From Arenibacter antarcticus (lineage in GTDB: Bacteria > Bacteroidota > Bacteroidia > Flavobacteriales > Flavobacteriaceae), in contig NZ_CP166679.1 of assembly GCF_041320605.1 (NCBI RefSeq), forward strand, positions 3,768,001-3,832,000: a stretch of 64,000 bases of DNA. Direction: 5' to 3'. Of this stretch, positions 28,129 through 37,922 are shown piece by piece. The stretch's first letter is position 1. Each line of letters begins with the position of its first letter. The translations under genes and the position numbers were made by a program. Under the pieces are notes generated by a model. That model searched no databases. It worked only from the letters and a program-made list of their open reading frames with translations, and was not told the DNA's origin.

Positions 28129-29328
28129 ATGATTTCATTTAAAGAAGCGTACGGAAAGGTTTTAGACCACAAACAGGATTATGGCACGGAACAAATCCCA
28201 TTAAAAATTGCTATGGGAAGGGTTTTGGCAGAAGAAGTCATTGCCGACAGAGATTTCCCACCTTTTAATAGGGCAACCAAAGATGGAATTGCCATAAATT
28301 ATGAAGCTATAGTTGCCGGACAGACCACTTTTAAACTGGAAGGGATACTTCCTGCTGGGATGGCCGCTAAATTATTGGGTAATAAGGAGCAGGCTATAGA
28401 AATAATGACGGGAGCTGTTGTTCCGGACAACGCGGATGCCGTAGTGATGTACGAGCATTTGGTTATAGAAAACGGTTGGGCAACTTTAATTAAGAACCCA
28501 TCAAAAGGCCAGGATATTCATATTCAGGGCAGTGACCGAAAAATGGGAGAGTTGGTGCTGCAAAAAAACACTAGGATTACCGCCTCGGAAATTGGCATTT
28601 TAGCCGCAGTGGGGAAGTCGACCCTAATGGTAAAAAAGCTCCCCAAAACTGCAATTATATCTACTGGAAATGAGTTGGTGGAAGTTAAGGAGCAACCTTT
28701 GCCACATCAAATACGCAAATCCAATATACACACCTTGTTCGGCGCCTTATCTCAGGAAGGTATTGTTCCGGGGGAATATCACCTTGCCGACGACAAAGAA
28801 ATAATTAAGAAGGAACTCGCCACTATCTTAAACAATTACGACGTAGTACTGCTAAGTGGTGGGGTGTCTAAAGGAAAATACGATTATATCCCAGAGGTAT
28901 TGGAAGAATTGGGAGTGGAAAAAGTATTTCACCGCGTGCTTCAAAGACCGGGAAAACCGTTTTGGTTTGGAGTTCGGCCCGAAACGGGGACTATAGTATT
29001 TTCCTTTCCAGGAAATCCGGCATCTACTTTTGCCAATTATCAGGTTTATTTTAAAGACTGGTTGCGATCTTCCCTAGGGCTTCCCAATCCAACAATTTCT
29101 GTGATTTTAGAGGAGGAAATTCCTATTAAAGGTGATTTAACACAACTGCTACGGGTGCAACTGAAACTTGATAATGGACAGATGTTGGCCTCCCAAGTAA
29201 AAGAAAACGGCTCTGGTGATCTTACCAGTCTGGCGCTTACAGATGGATTTATAGTTTTGGATCCAGAGCAAGAATTTTACAAAGCCGGAGAATCGGTTCC
29301 CTTTGTCCCAACAAGACAACTTTTGTAA
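28129..29328 (+). CDS. moeA: Molybdopterin molybdenumtransferase
   Basis: MoeA inserts molybdate into adenylylated molybdopterin. The 399-residue protein shows the expected order of motifs: FNRATKDG and TGAVVPDNADAVVMYE (domain III/II region), then TAIISTGNELVE and LLSGGVSKGKYDYI (the MoaB-like domain), then RPGKPFWFG and FSFPGNPASTFANY. Length is normal. It lies 45 bases after moeB and two bases before xdhC, supporting a single transcript. No separate mogA/moaB adenylyltransferase is seen in the window. Confidence 0.96.
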   Translation: MISFKEAYGKVLDHKQDYGTEQIPLKIAMGRVLAEEVIADRDFPPFNRATKDGIAINYEAIVAGQTTFKLEGILPAGMAAKLLGNKEQAIEIMTGAVVPDNADAVVMYEHLVIENGWATLIKNPSKGQDIHIQGSDRKMGELVLQKNTRITASEIGILAAVGKSTLMVKKLPKTAIISTGNELVEVKEQPLPHQIRKSNIHTLFGALSQEGIVPGEYHLADDKEIIKKELATILNNYDVVLLSGGVSKGKYDYIPEVLEELGVEKVFHRVLQRPGKPFWFGVRPETGTIVFSFPGNPASTFANYQVYFKDWLRSSLGLPNPTISVILEEEIPIKGDLTQLLRVQLKLDNGQMLASQVKENGSGDLTSLALTDGFIVLDPEQEFYKAGESVPFVPTRQLL

Positions 29329-29330
29329 TT

Positions 29331-30341
29331 ATGACACACGAACTCAAAAAAATTATTAAGGCATATCAACAAGCTACCCTAAAAGCTCAGAAATGCGTTT
29401 TGGCAACAGTTGTGGCTTTGGACGGCTCTTCTTACCGAAGACCTGGGGTTCGTATGCTGATTTTACAGGATGGGCATATGATAGGCGCAGTTAGCGGTGG
29501 ATGTGTGGAAAAGGAAGTATTGCGACAGGCGCAATCGGTATTTGAAGATCAAACGGCCAAGATAATGACCTATGATGGGCGCTATCGATTGGGATGTGAG
29601 GGGGTGCTTTATATCTTGTTGGAACCTTTTCGCCCCGATGCCAAATTTTTGGATGCTTTTGCGGAGACCTTAAAATTGCGGCGCGACTTTAAGGTTACTT
29701 CCTATTTTGATAAAAATGAAGGGTCCAACAAGCAGTTTGGCTCTACGGTAGATTTTGGGGATGCCGTTTTACCGATGTTTCCTGGTTTTAAAAAAGCGGA
29801 AACCATGGCATGGTTTGAGCAGGAGATGAAACCTTGTTTCAAACTATTTATTATTGGTGCAGAGCACGATGCCTTACAATTAAATGCCTTGGCCACCTTA
29901 ACGGGTTGGGAAGTGACAATATTTGCGGATCCAGCTGAGGAAAAAAATATTATGGACTTTGTAGGAGCTCATGAGTTTTTAGGGATTTTGCCTGAAGAAT
30001 TCCCTGTCAATAGCATAGATAATCGCACCGCTATTGTTCTAATGAACCATAGTTATTCCAAGGACCTTGCCTATCTTATAACATTAAAAGATTCGCAACC
30101 CTTATACCTAGGGCTTTTAGGTCCGCACAGCCGCAGGGAAAAGCTTTTTAACGAATTAATGGACCGCAGTCCTACGCTTTCCTATGATTTTTTAGATAGT
30201 ATCCACGGTCCAGCAGGACTCAATTTAGGAGCAGAAACTCCTCAAGAAATTGCAATTGCCATAATTGCTGAAATATTGTCGGTTCTCAGAAAGCAGGAGC
30301 CTATACCCCTAAAGGATAAAAGTTCAGGAATTCACGACTAA
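29331..30341 (+). CDS. XdhC/CoxI-family molybdenum cofactor maturation protein
   Basis: XdhC-family proteins bind the finished cofactor, protect it during sulfuration and insert it into xanthine oxidase-type enzymes. The 336-residue protein has the N-terminal CoxI domain (VVALDGSSYRRPGVRMLI, AVSGGCVEKEVL) and the C-terminal Rossmann-like XdhC_C domain (LFIIGAEHDA, LGLLGPHSRREKL, GPAGLNLGAETPQEIA). It presumably matures the IorAB-like enzyme at the head of the island. Its stop codon overlaps the mocA start by one base (TAATG), implying translational coupling. Confidence 0.92.
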   Translation: MTHELKKIIKAYQQATLKAQKCVLATVVALDGSSYRRPGVRMLILQDGHMIGAVSGGCVEKEVLRQAQSVFEDQTAKIMTYDGRYRLGCEGVLYILLEPFRPDAKFLDAFAETLKLRRDFKVTSYFDKNEGSNKQFGSTVDFGDAVLPMFPGFKKAETMAWFEQEMKPCFKLFIIGAEHDALQLNALATLTGWEVTIFADPAEEKNIMDFVGAHEFLGILPEEFPVNSIDNRTAIVLMNHSYSKDLAYLITLKDSQPLYLGLLGPHSRREKLFNELMDRSPTLSYDFLDSIHGPAGLNLGAETPQEIAIAIIAEILSVLRKQEPIPLKDKSSGIHD

Positions 30342-30949
30342 TGAAACCGATTAAATCCAACATCGCCATAATGATCATGGCCGCAGGAGCCTCTTCCCGA
30401 ATGGGAATTGCAAAACAGCTATTGCCTTGGGGGAAGTCTACCTTAATCGGAAATGCTATAAAAAATGCCAAAGAGTCTAATTGCAGCAATGTTTTTGTGG
30501 TGTTGGGCGCGAATGCCGATGCCATTAAAAATAGCGTTGGACTAAAAGAGGAAGCTATTATCCTGAATAATGATTGGGAATCTGGTTTGGGGAGTTCCAT
30601 TGCATTTGCGACTAGATCTATCTTGACACCTGCTGAAAAATATGATGGAATTTTAGTATTGTTGGCAGATCAACCATTGATAGATACTTCTTATTTAAAC
30701 CAATTGATAACTGCCTTTGACGGCACTGATCATAGTATAATAGCCACCCAATATACTCATGGTAATGGTGTGCCTGCTATTTTTGGGGCATCACATTTCT
30801 TGGAACTACAACAGCTAAACACCGATTCTGGGGCTAGGGATATTATTAGACTTCATACAGAGAAACTACTAAACATTGATCCCAAAGGAAAAACAGCGGA
30901 TGTGGATACGTATGAGGAGTATTTGAGGTTGGTGGAATATAGTATGTAG
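30341..30949 (+). CDS. mocA: Molybdenum cofactor cytidylyltransferase (MocA-like)
   Basis: The 202-residue nucleotidyltransferase has the loop MAAGASSRMGIAKQLLPWG at residues 12-30 and VLLADQPLID (metal-binding aspartate). This wording is typical of MocA, which adds CMP to molybdopterin to make MCD, the form used by xanthine oxidase-family enzymes and handled by XdhC. A one-base overlap with xdhC supports joint action. It closes the molybdenum island. After it comes a gene-free stretch of 226 bases. Confidence 0.88.
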   Translation: MKPIKSNIAIMIMAAGASSRMGIAKQLLPWGKSTLIGNAIKNAKESNCSNVFVVLGANADAIKNSVGLKEEAIILNNDWESGLGSSIAFATRSILTPAEKYDGILVLLADQPLIDTSYLNQLITAFDGTDHSIIATQYTHGNGVPAIFGASHFLELQQLNTDSGARDIIRLHTEKLLNIDPKGKTADVDTYEEYLRLVEYSM

Positions 30950-31175
30950 TATTAAGTACAAAGTAGTTAGTACCAAGTATTGAGATATGAAATATGAGTA
31001 GTGAGAAAATGTGGCAGTTTTAATGACTAAACCAAAAGTGCAAACCGGAGGGATAGAAAACCGAATCGCACATGTTCTTCACGTAAATCGTGATGCAAGG
31101 GGTTTTTTAAAGTAAATTATTTCTACCTCATTCTCCCTTTTAAACCATATTTTTAATTTTTAATTAAATGTTAGC

Positions 31176-32273
31176 ATGAATCATAAAACTGTAATCGCTT
31201 CACTCTTGATTGGAATTATAACTTCCGCTAATCTTATGGTCGGTCAAGAAATGGGTTTTGAGGAGTACAATCCTGTTTCTACCCTTAAAGTTCCTGGAAA
31301 TGAAATCACTAGGGCCAAGTTTCCATTTATAGATGTACATGGACATCAATATGAAATGCCTAGCCAGGACCTTGCGCCACTTGTCTCGGATATGGATAAG
31401 TTAAATTTGGCCGTAATGGTCAACCTTAGCGGGGGTTCTGGTGCTCGACTTCAAAAATCCGTGGAAAATATAAACAACCATTTTCCGAATCGATTTGTCG
31501 TTTTTGCCAATGTGGATTTTGATGGGGTGGGCACGTCAGATTGGGCCGAAAAAGCAGTTGCCCAACTAGAAGAGGATATAAAAAATGGCGCCAAAGGTTT
31601 AAAGGTGTATAAAAGTCTAGGTATGAGAAATACCGATACAGCAGGAAAGCGCCTAGCCATAGACGACCCACGGTTGGCTGCTATTTGGGAGAAATGTGGG
31701 GAACTAGGAGTACCTGTACTCATTCATTCCGCAGATCCTAAACCGTTTTGGGACGAGGTGAATTCAGATAATGAACGGTGGCTGGAACTAAAAACCCATC
31801 CCCGCCGAAAGCGTTCAGCGACCGATCCTGCTTCCTGGGAACAGATCATTGCCGAACAGCACAATATGTTTAAGAACCATCCCAAAACCACCTTTATAAA
31901 TGCACATATGGGTTGGTATGCGAACGATCTGGGGACTTTAGCTAAGCTATTGGACGAAATGCCAAATATGTACGTAGGTATAGGGGCTATTATTGCGGAA
32001 TTAGGGCGACAACCAAGAAATGCTAATCAGTTTTTCACCAAATATCAAGATCGAATTCTATTTGGGAAGGACAGTTGGAAACCAGAGGAGTTTCCTACCT
32101 ATTTTAGGGTGTTGGAATCTGATGACGAGTATTTTCCCTATCATAAAAAATACCATGCCTTTTGGGCCATGTACGGATTGGACCTTCCTGACGAGGTCTT
32201 AAAAAAGGTGTATTATAAAAACGCCTTAAAACTAATCCCTGGTCTAGATACTAAGCTTTTTCCAAAAAACTAA
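31176..32273 (+). CDS. Amidohydrolase-family protein (TIM-barrel metal-dependent hydrolase), exported
   Basis: This 365-residue protein has a signal peptide (ending NLMVGQ) and an amidohydrolase 2 barrel. Metal ligands are visible as the HGH of IDVHGHQ (His55, His57), a histidine in VLIHSADP, one in INAHMGW, and the aspartate of LFGKDSW. The C-terminal segments resemble 4-oxalomesaconate hydratase/aminocarboxymuconate decarboxylase-like members of the family. Export to the periplasm is unusual for such enzymes but common in Bacteroidota genomes. The reaction is unknown. It is flanked by gene-free stretches, so probably transcribed alone. Confidence 0.82.
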   Translation: MNHKTVIASLLIGIITSANLMVGQEMGFEEYNPVSTLKVPGNEITRAKFPFIDVHGHQYEMPSQDLAPLVSDMDKLNLAVMVNLSGGSGARLQKSVENINNHFPNRFVVFANVDFDGVGTSDWAEKAVAQLEEDIKNGAKGLKVYKSLGMRNTDTAGKRLAIDDPRLAAIWEKCGELGVPVLIHSADPKPFWDEVNSDNERWLELKTHPRRKRSATDPASWEQIIAEQHNMFKNHPKTTFINAHMGWYANDLGTLAKLLDEMPNMYVGIGAIIAELGRQPRNANQFFTKYQDRILFGKDSWKPEEFPTYFRVLESDDEYFPYHKKYHAFWAMYGLDLPDEVLKKVYYKNALKLIPGLDTKLFPKN

Positions 32274-32590
32274 TAGCCTCTTTTGTGTCAAGTTTTACAC
32301 CGATCACTTTATAAATAAGCGTAATTAATGTTCTATAAACAGATATGAAGGTAGTCAGAATTCCGTAATCAGTAATCGATAGTCTCCATAACTATCACGA
32401 GTAGTGAGTAGAATTCCTCCCGTGGTTATAACGTGTATTCTTGAGGGTGCGACTCCTTAGTCTCCTAGAACGCAACAAGGGGCATGTATTAATCAGTTGC
32501 TTTCACTAAGACTATATAACACATTGTAAAACAGGTTTTCAGGTGTATTGAAAATAAACATTCTGGTTAGCCCATAATAATATAAATCAA
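32274..32590. other. Gene-free stretch between amidohydrolase and recQ
   Basis: The two flanking genes converge here. I see no coding frame and no convincing hairpin terminator. Confidence 0.4.
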
Positions 32591-34714
32591 CTATGCCATA
32601 TTCTCTTTCTCTATAACGCTAAGTGCCAATCTAATTGTGGAATACTCCATTTTCTCCTCGAAAAATTCAAAGTAAGGCTTTAGTCCATCTGGACTTTCCA
32701 GTTCCTTTTTTGCCTTTGCTACTTGGTTTATAGCAGCTCTATCCACAAATTGGAAAATGTCTACCTCTTTCCCGTCGGTATACAATTTTGCCAAATGAGA
32801 AAATATGGTAGTGGATTTAAGTTTTCTTATTTTGGCTATCTCCTCTATACTCTTCCCCGCTTTATACAATTCATAGGTGTCGTTAAAGGTGTGGGATTTA
32901 CGTTGTTTTTTTTTCGTTTTTTCCGCTTGAAAATCCTTTATTTCTTGAATGAACTGATCCCCATAAACTTCCAATTTTCGTTGGCCAACACCATTGATCT
33001 GCATAAAATCTTCCTCAGTGGTGGGACGTTCGGCTTCCAATTCCTTTAAGGTAGCATCATTAAAAACCAGGTAGGCTGGGATATTTTCTTCCAAAGAAAT
33101 TTGGAACCTCAATTTACGAAGACGTTCAAACAGTGAATTTGTTCCGATCGGCTTGGCCCTTTGTTCCTTTTCTACTGCCGCTTTAGTTTCTTTATCTACA
33201 GGTTTGCTCAGTCGCACTTCGGTCTTTCCAAATAAGACCGCCTTTGAAAAGGAGGTCAGTCTAAGGGTGTTGTTTTTATGAAAGGCAATTTCACAATAGC
33301 CCTGATTAATAATTTGAATAACATAATGTTGCCAATCGTTCCAAGAAATATCTTTTCCTATCCCAAAAGTGCTGAGTTGATGATAGTTTTTATCCAATAT
33401 GGATGCATTTTGCGCTCCGCGTAAAACATCTATGACCGTTCCCGTGGGCTCGGATTCTTTTAGACGGGCGATGGTCGACAATATTTTTTGGGCGATAACG
33501 GTGCCATTAAAAAATTGTGGCGGGTTTTTACAGACATCGCAATTCCCACAATCTTCCTGTAAAAACTCCCCAAAGTAGCTCAATAGTATTTTTCGTCTAC
33601 AGGTAGGCGCTTCCGAAAACTGTTTCATCCGTTCCAGTTTTGCTATTTGCACCTCTTCATTGGCAGCACCTTCAGCAAATTTTCGAAGTTGAATCACATC
33701 GGCATAACTGTGGAACAATAGGGCTCGGGCTGGTAAACCGTCTCTTCCAGACCTCCCTATTTCCTGATAATAGCCTTCAATATTTTTAGGCATATTATAA
33801 TGTATCACCCATCGTACGTTAGACTTGTCTATGCCCATTCCGAAAGCTACGGTAGCACATACTATCTGAGTCTTATCGAATATAAAATCTTCCTGCACCT
33901 TATTTCTATTGTCGAAATTTAGTCCCGCATGATAGGCGGCAGCTTTGATGCCGCTATTTTTCAGTTTTCCCACTAAATTTTCGGTCGATTTTCTGCTTAG
34001 GCAGTAGATGATTCCAGATTCGTTGGGTCGCTGTTCTATAAAACGCAAAATTTTGGATACTCTATCGTGAGCCGCACGCACTTCCAAGGCGATATTCTTT
34101 CTATCGAAGGAAGCTAGAAACTGTTGGGCAGAAGGGATATTTAATTGGTTTACAATATCTTGTCGGGTGGCCTTGTCTGCAGTAGCGGTCAAAGCAATGA
34201 TCGGGGTTTGGGGCAATGTTTTCTTCAAAAATCCCAATTGCTGATAGGAGGGCCTAAAATCGTGCCCCCAAGAAGAAATACAATGCGCTTCATCTACCGC
34301 TATGGCACTGATATGCGACTGGTTTAGGATAGGGGAGAGTCCGGCCAAACTTTCTGGAGCCACATACAGTAATTTTAGCTCCCTTTTAGCTACCTGATCT
34401 AAAATATCTTGCTGCTCTTCCCCAGATTGACTGCTATTAAAAAATGCGGAAGGGATACCGTTGGCCCGCAAACCATCTACTTGGTCCTTCATTAGGGCAA
34501 TCAATGGCGAAATTACCAAGGTAACCCCTTCGAATATTAGGGCGGGCAGCTGAAAACAAACCGATTTACCACCACCGGTGGGCATGATAACCAAGCAGTC
34601 TCGCTTTTCCAAAACTGAGGTAATTATGGATTCCTGCTGGCTTCTAAAATGGTCAAAACCAAAATATTTTTTTAAATGGGTGTGTAATATGTCCTTGGAT
34701 TGGGTCAACGGCAT
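32591..34714 (-). CDS. recQ: ATP-dependent DNA helicase RecQ
   Basis: The 707-residue 3'-5' DNA helicase shows MPTGGGKSVCFQLPA (Walker A), AVDEAHCISSWGHDFRPSY (DEAH plus the RecQ aromatic loop), ALTATA and QEIGRSGRDGLPA. The RQC zinc site comes next (CRRKILLSYFGE...CGNCDVC), followed by an HRDC domain (about 530-600) and a C-terminal helix-turn-helix extension with SIEEIAKIRKLKSTTIFSHL. RecQ acts in recombinational repair and restart of stalled forks. I chose ATG 34714 over a TTG two codons upstream. Many Bacteroidota carry two RecQ paralogues, and this is the long form. Confidence 0.95.
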   Translation of the reverse strand: MPLTQSKDILHTHLKKYFGFDHFRSQQESIITSVLEKRDCLVIMPTGGGKSVCFQLPALIFEGVTLVISPLIALMKDQVDGLRANGIPSAFFNSSQSGEEQQDILDQVAKRELKLLYVAPESLAGLSPILNQSHISAIAVDEAHCISSWGHDFRPSYQQLGFLKKTLPQTPIIALTATADKATRQDIVNQLNIPSAQQFLASFDRKNIALEVRAAHDRVSKILRFIEQRPNESGIIYCLSRKSTENLVGKLKNSGIKAAAYHAGLNFDNRNKVQEDFIFDKTQIVCATVAFGMGIDKSNVRWVIHYNMPKNIEGYYQEIGRSGRDGLPARALLFHSYADVIQLRKFAEGAANEEVQIAKLERMKQFSEAPTCRRKILLSYFGEFLQEDCGNCDVCKNPPQFFNGTVIAQKILSTIARLKESEPTGTVIDVLRGAQNASILDKNYHQLSTFGIGKDISWNDWQHYVIQIINQGYCEIAFHKNNTLRLTSFSKAVLFGKTEVRLSKPVDKETKAAVEKEQRAKPIGTNSLFERLRKLRFQISLEENIPAYLVFNDATLKELEAERPTTEEDFMQINGVGQRKLEVYGDQFIQEIKDFQAEKTKKKQRKSHTFNDTYELYKAGKSIEEIAKIRKLKSTTIFSHLAKLYTDGKEVDIFQFVDRAAINQVAKAKKELESPDGLKPYFEFFEEKMEYSTIRLALSVIEKENMA

Positions 34715-34963
34715 TGTCAATTGTTTTGTAATAGAAAAGTTGGCAAAAATAGATATTAATAAACCTTAAACCCCAATTTAAAGGGTGATATTTAAAATTT
34801 AGGAGGATCCCATTTTTTATATTTCATTAAGATACGGAACTTAGGGGAATTGTATTGTTCAATTTCAATCCTAGAAGGTGTTTTTGGTGGCATTTCAAAT
34901 AAAATACTATAAATTGGCATTTTTATAAGCTTATCAATAGTATAATTATTTAATCGACCTGAA

Positions 34964-36040
34964 ATGAAGTTATTCCATTATTGTTCCGTATTATTTTCAC
35001 TTGTATTTGTATTCCAATTCAGCAACGGCCAAGAAACCTATTCGGCCCCAAAATTATCGCATCCAGATTCCTGGTCCATTATCTTGGTGCCTGATACCCA
35101 GACCTATGTGAAGTTTGAGAGAAATCATGGAATATTAGAAACCATGACCGCTTGGATAAGTGAGAATATAGACCCCCTAAACATAAAAATGGTATTGTGT
35201 ACAGGCGACCTTGTAGAGCAGAACGAACTGTTGGTGCCCGATGGTAGAAATGGAAATCTTCCAAGTAGAGACCAATGGAGGGCTGTTTCCCATGCCTTTG
35301 AAAGACTGGATGGAAAAGTCCCCTATATCTTGGCTGCTGGCAATCACGATTTTGGCTATAAAAGCGTGGAAAATCGGAAATCGAACTACAATAACTATTT
35401 TCCATCTCATAGAAACCTTCTAAATGCGAAAGCCTTGCGGGAAGCAGGAAAAAATATAGACCTAATGCCCTCTTTGGAGAATGCGGCCTATGAATTTATT
35501 TCGCCACAACAACGAAAGTTCTTGTTTTTAAATTTGGAATTCGCTCCTCGCGATACCATACTCAACTGGGCAGATGGAGTGCTTTCTCAGGAACGATTTA
35601 AAGACCATACCGCCGTGGTACTGACCCATTCTTATTTAAATGCAAAAAACGAACATATAGAAAAGGAAAATTATCCGATAGTAGATCGTAATTATGGGAA
35701 AGCTATTTGGGAAAAATTAGTGGCCCCTTCCAATAATGTACAAATGGTGATTTCTGGACATATAGGTGCTCCAAACGATTTTAAGGCGCATACCGCACAT
35801 AAAATAGATAGGAATGCTGGAGGAAAAAAAATAAATCAGATTACATTCAATGCCCAGGCCATGGGAGGAGGTTGGCATGGTAATGGGGGCGAAGGTTGGT
35901 TGCGGATCATGGAATTCCTACCCGATGGGAAAACAGTGATCATGCGTACGTTTTCACCACATTTTGCAATATCGCCCAGCACACAAAAGATGTCCTATAA
36001 TAAAGATGCTTTCAACAATTTTCAGATTGAACTCGATTAA
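34964..36040 (+). CDS. Calcineurin-like metallophosphoesterase, exported
   Basis: This 358-residue protein has a signal peptide (ending FSNGQ). The dimetal phosphoesterase motifs are in order: VPDTQTY (Asp44), LCTGDLVE, AAGNHDFG, LTHSYLN and ISGHIGAP. Substrates of this family range from phosphoproteins to nucleotides and phospholipids, and the sequence does not decide. It is flanked by recQ (divergent) and an uncharacterised lipoprotein gene 254 bases later, so it is likely monocistronic. Confidence 0.87.
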   Translation: MKLFHYCSVLFSLVFVFQFSNGQETYSAPKLSHPDSWSIILVPDTQTYVKFERNHGILETMTAWISENIDPLNIKMVLCTGDLVEQNELLVPDGRNGNLPSRDQWRAVSHAFERLDGKVPYILAAGNHDFGYKSVENRKSNYNNYFPSHRNLLNAKALREAGKNIDLMPSLENAAYEFISPQQRKFLFLNLEFAPRDTILNWADGVLSQERFKDHTAVVLTHSYLNAKNEHIEKENYPIVDRNYGKAIWEKLVAPSNNVQMVISGHIGAPNDFKAHTAHKIDRNAGGKKINQITFNAQAMGGGWHGNGGEGWLRIMEFLPDGKTVIMRTFSPHFAISPSTQKMSYNKDAFNNFQIELD

Positions 36041-36312
36041 TTTCACCTCCTATTTAAATTGGCTAAGCAGTTCACTTAAAGGTTATTAAGAAGTAGGAGG
36101 GAGGCTAATAAGCTTCTATTTTGAACGGGATTTATAAAGAATTTGAACTATTTTCTTCGTGATATTCGAAATTTTATCGATAAAATTCATGGAATTTATA
36201 GGTAAAACCCTACAAAACAGGGTAGTAGGTCGATTTTCTAGGCTTTTTTGTGCTAAAAACATAATTCGTGTTATTTTAGCGCGTTAGTAAAAAGATGTAT
36301 AAAACAAAAAGA

Positions 36313-37092
36313 ATGAAAAAATATTCAGTATTACTTTTGGGTTTTGGGATGCTTTTGCTTAGCGGTTGTAGTAATGATGCTTTGAACGATTATAGTAAAA
36401 GCCTTACTTCCCAAGAGGTGCAGGTCCAAATGGAAGCCAATAGTGCCACCGAAGGCTTAGATGAAATGCTTTCACAATTATTAATTACTAATAAAGTGGG
36501 CTCCACCAATAAGACCAACACCGATTGCGCCGCCTTAAGTTTCGTTGGTAAAAGTATTTCTGTTGTCTATAACCAATGTGTAGTAGATGGGAATACGGTA
36601 AATGGCACCTTGACCCTGACCGCTAAGGAAGGAAATACGGAAGGTACTACAGGTAGTTTCGAAATAAGCTTTAATTCCTTTGCCTATAATAATTATGTAT
36701 TGGAAGGGACTAAGAGCATGGTATTCGATTTCTCACAAGCTAATAAGCTGGTATTTACAATTGACACCAATATGAAGTTCGTAGATGCCAACGATCTGGT
36801 AACCACCCATAAGGGCAGCAAGATATATACTTGGAATATAGATAATTTTAATACAGAAGGAGCCGATGTTTCCTGTAGCGGAGCTTGGGATATAGTCCGC
36901 AATGCAACTACTTATAAGTTTAAGATCGACACTCCACTGACTGGAAAGATAGGTTGCGCCTATATTACCACCGGGGTTTTGGCTCTAGAGGTAGAGGGGT
37001 TATCAGCTTCATTGGACTTTGGTGATGGAGATTGTGACCAAAAAGGTACAGTTAATTATCCAAATGGTAAAAGTGAGGAAATAAGCTGGTAA
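36313..37092 (+). CDS. Uncharacterised lipoprotein
   Basis: The protein of about 259 residues has a clear lipoprotein signal (MKKYSVLLLGFGMLLLSGC) if started at ATG 36313. An upstream ATG at 36295 would add six residues. The mature part is beta-rich with regularly spaced Asn/Thr/Gly segments and five cysteines after the lipobox (in TDCAALSF, YNQCVV, VSCSGA, IGCAYI and DCDQKG). These could form disulfides in the periplasm. I do not recognise a domain. A strong terminator follows at 37123. Confidence 0.65.
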   Translation: MKKYSVLLLGFGMLLLSGCSNDALNDYSKSLTSQEVQVQMEANSATEGLDEMLSQLLITNKVGSTNKTNTDCAALSFVGKSISVVYNQCVVDGNTVNGTLTLTAKEGNTEGTTGSFEISFNSFAYNNYVLEGTKSMVFDFSQANKLVFTIDTNMKFVDANDLVTTHKGSKIYTWNIDNFNTEGADVSCSGAWDIVRNATTYKFKIDTPLTGKIGCAYITTGVLALEVEGLSASLDFGDGDCDQKGTVNYPNGKSEEISW

Positions 37093-37445
37093 GCTAATAG
37101 ATTTTATTTTTGATAGCTATACAAGCCTCGATGTACTCATCGGGGCTTTTTTGTGTTTCGTAGGTTCTCAGGTTTACTTCACTATATCCTTATTGCATTT
37201 ATAGAATTTTATGAAAATTTTAAATAATAGGGGGTGTAGGTCCCTTAAAATGAAATTTGGAAGTTTTTTCGCTCTTTTTATAGGGTAGAATGGGTTGTTG
37301 GTATGTTAAGTATTGATTAAATGAATGTTAAATGGGGGGTGTGAGCATATGAATACAACGATATATGTTGTATATTACTATAACAATATAAAATATAATT
37401 GATATAAGAGTAAAAAAAGCGCATTAACCCTTAAAATCTTGTCTC
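37093..37445. other. Intergenic region with terminator and an inverted repeat
   Basis: After the terminator at 37123-37152 the stretch is AT-rich and gene-free. A perfect inverted repeat with 7-base arms (ATACAAC at 37353-37359, GTTGTAT at 37367-37373) lies 73 bases before the next start codon and could be an operator. Confidence 0.4.
37123..37152 (+). terminator. Rho-independent terminator after the uncharacterised lipoprotein gene
   Basis: The stem AAGCCTCGATG pairs with CATCGGGGCTT around a TACT loop and is followed by T6. It lies 31 bases past the lipoprotein stop. Confidence 0.87.
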
Positions 37446-37796
37446 ATGAAAAGTGTTCAAACAATTTCTAGGAATTTGATAGATAGGTCCTCCATTGGCT
37501 CGTCTATTAGCCATTGTGTCTTAAAATTGGAAAGAAACAAAAAGGATTTACAACAGTTGGAAAAGCAATTTGGCTCGTACATTTATGAACCTACTACGTA
37601 TTCATTGTTTGCTAAATCGGAAGCAATAAAGCGATCTATAATCTCTTTAAAGAATAACAATTTAGAATTAATTAGTGCTTTAAAACGGGAAAGGGATTTA
37701 AAAATTGAGCTCTTTGAAAAAACTTTATTACAAATTCGTTCATTCATGGAAATTAAAAATTCGGTTAATGAATATTGTAAGCAATTAAGGTATTAA
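37446..37796 (+). CDS. Small uncharacterised coiled-coil protein
   Basis: The 116-residue protein has no signal peptide and is dominated by charged, heptad-like helices (KLERNKKDLQQLEKQF, then IKRSIISLKNNNLELISALKRERDLKIELFEKTLL). It is lysine-rich and probably basic. I do not recognise a family. It has its own upstream inverted repeat and a very stable terminator 67 bases past its stop, so it looks like an independently controlled single gene. Confidence 0.6.
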   Translation: MKSVQTISRNLIDRSSIGSSISHCVLKLERNKKDLQQLEKQFGSYIYEPTTYSLFAKSEAIKRSIISLKNNNLELISALKRERDLKIELFEKTLLQIRSFMEIKNSVNEYCKQLRY

Positions 37797-37863
37797 TTTT
37801 TTGGAGCTAAATATCTAGATCGGAATTATATAGGTATTATATGAAAATCGACTGTAAAAAAAT

Positions 37864-37901
37864 AGAAGCCTTGATTCATTTTATGAATCAAGGCTTCTTT
37901 A
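37864..37901. terminator. Strong bidirectional terminator
   Basis: A perfect 16-base stem (AGAAGCCTTGATTCAT / ATGAATCAAGGCTTCT) with a TTT loop is followed by T's. It separates the plus-strand coiled-coil gene from the minus-strand CHRD gene, serving both. Confidence 0.92.
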
Positions 37902-37922
37902 ATTGGGGGAATAGTTATTTTT

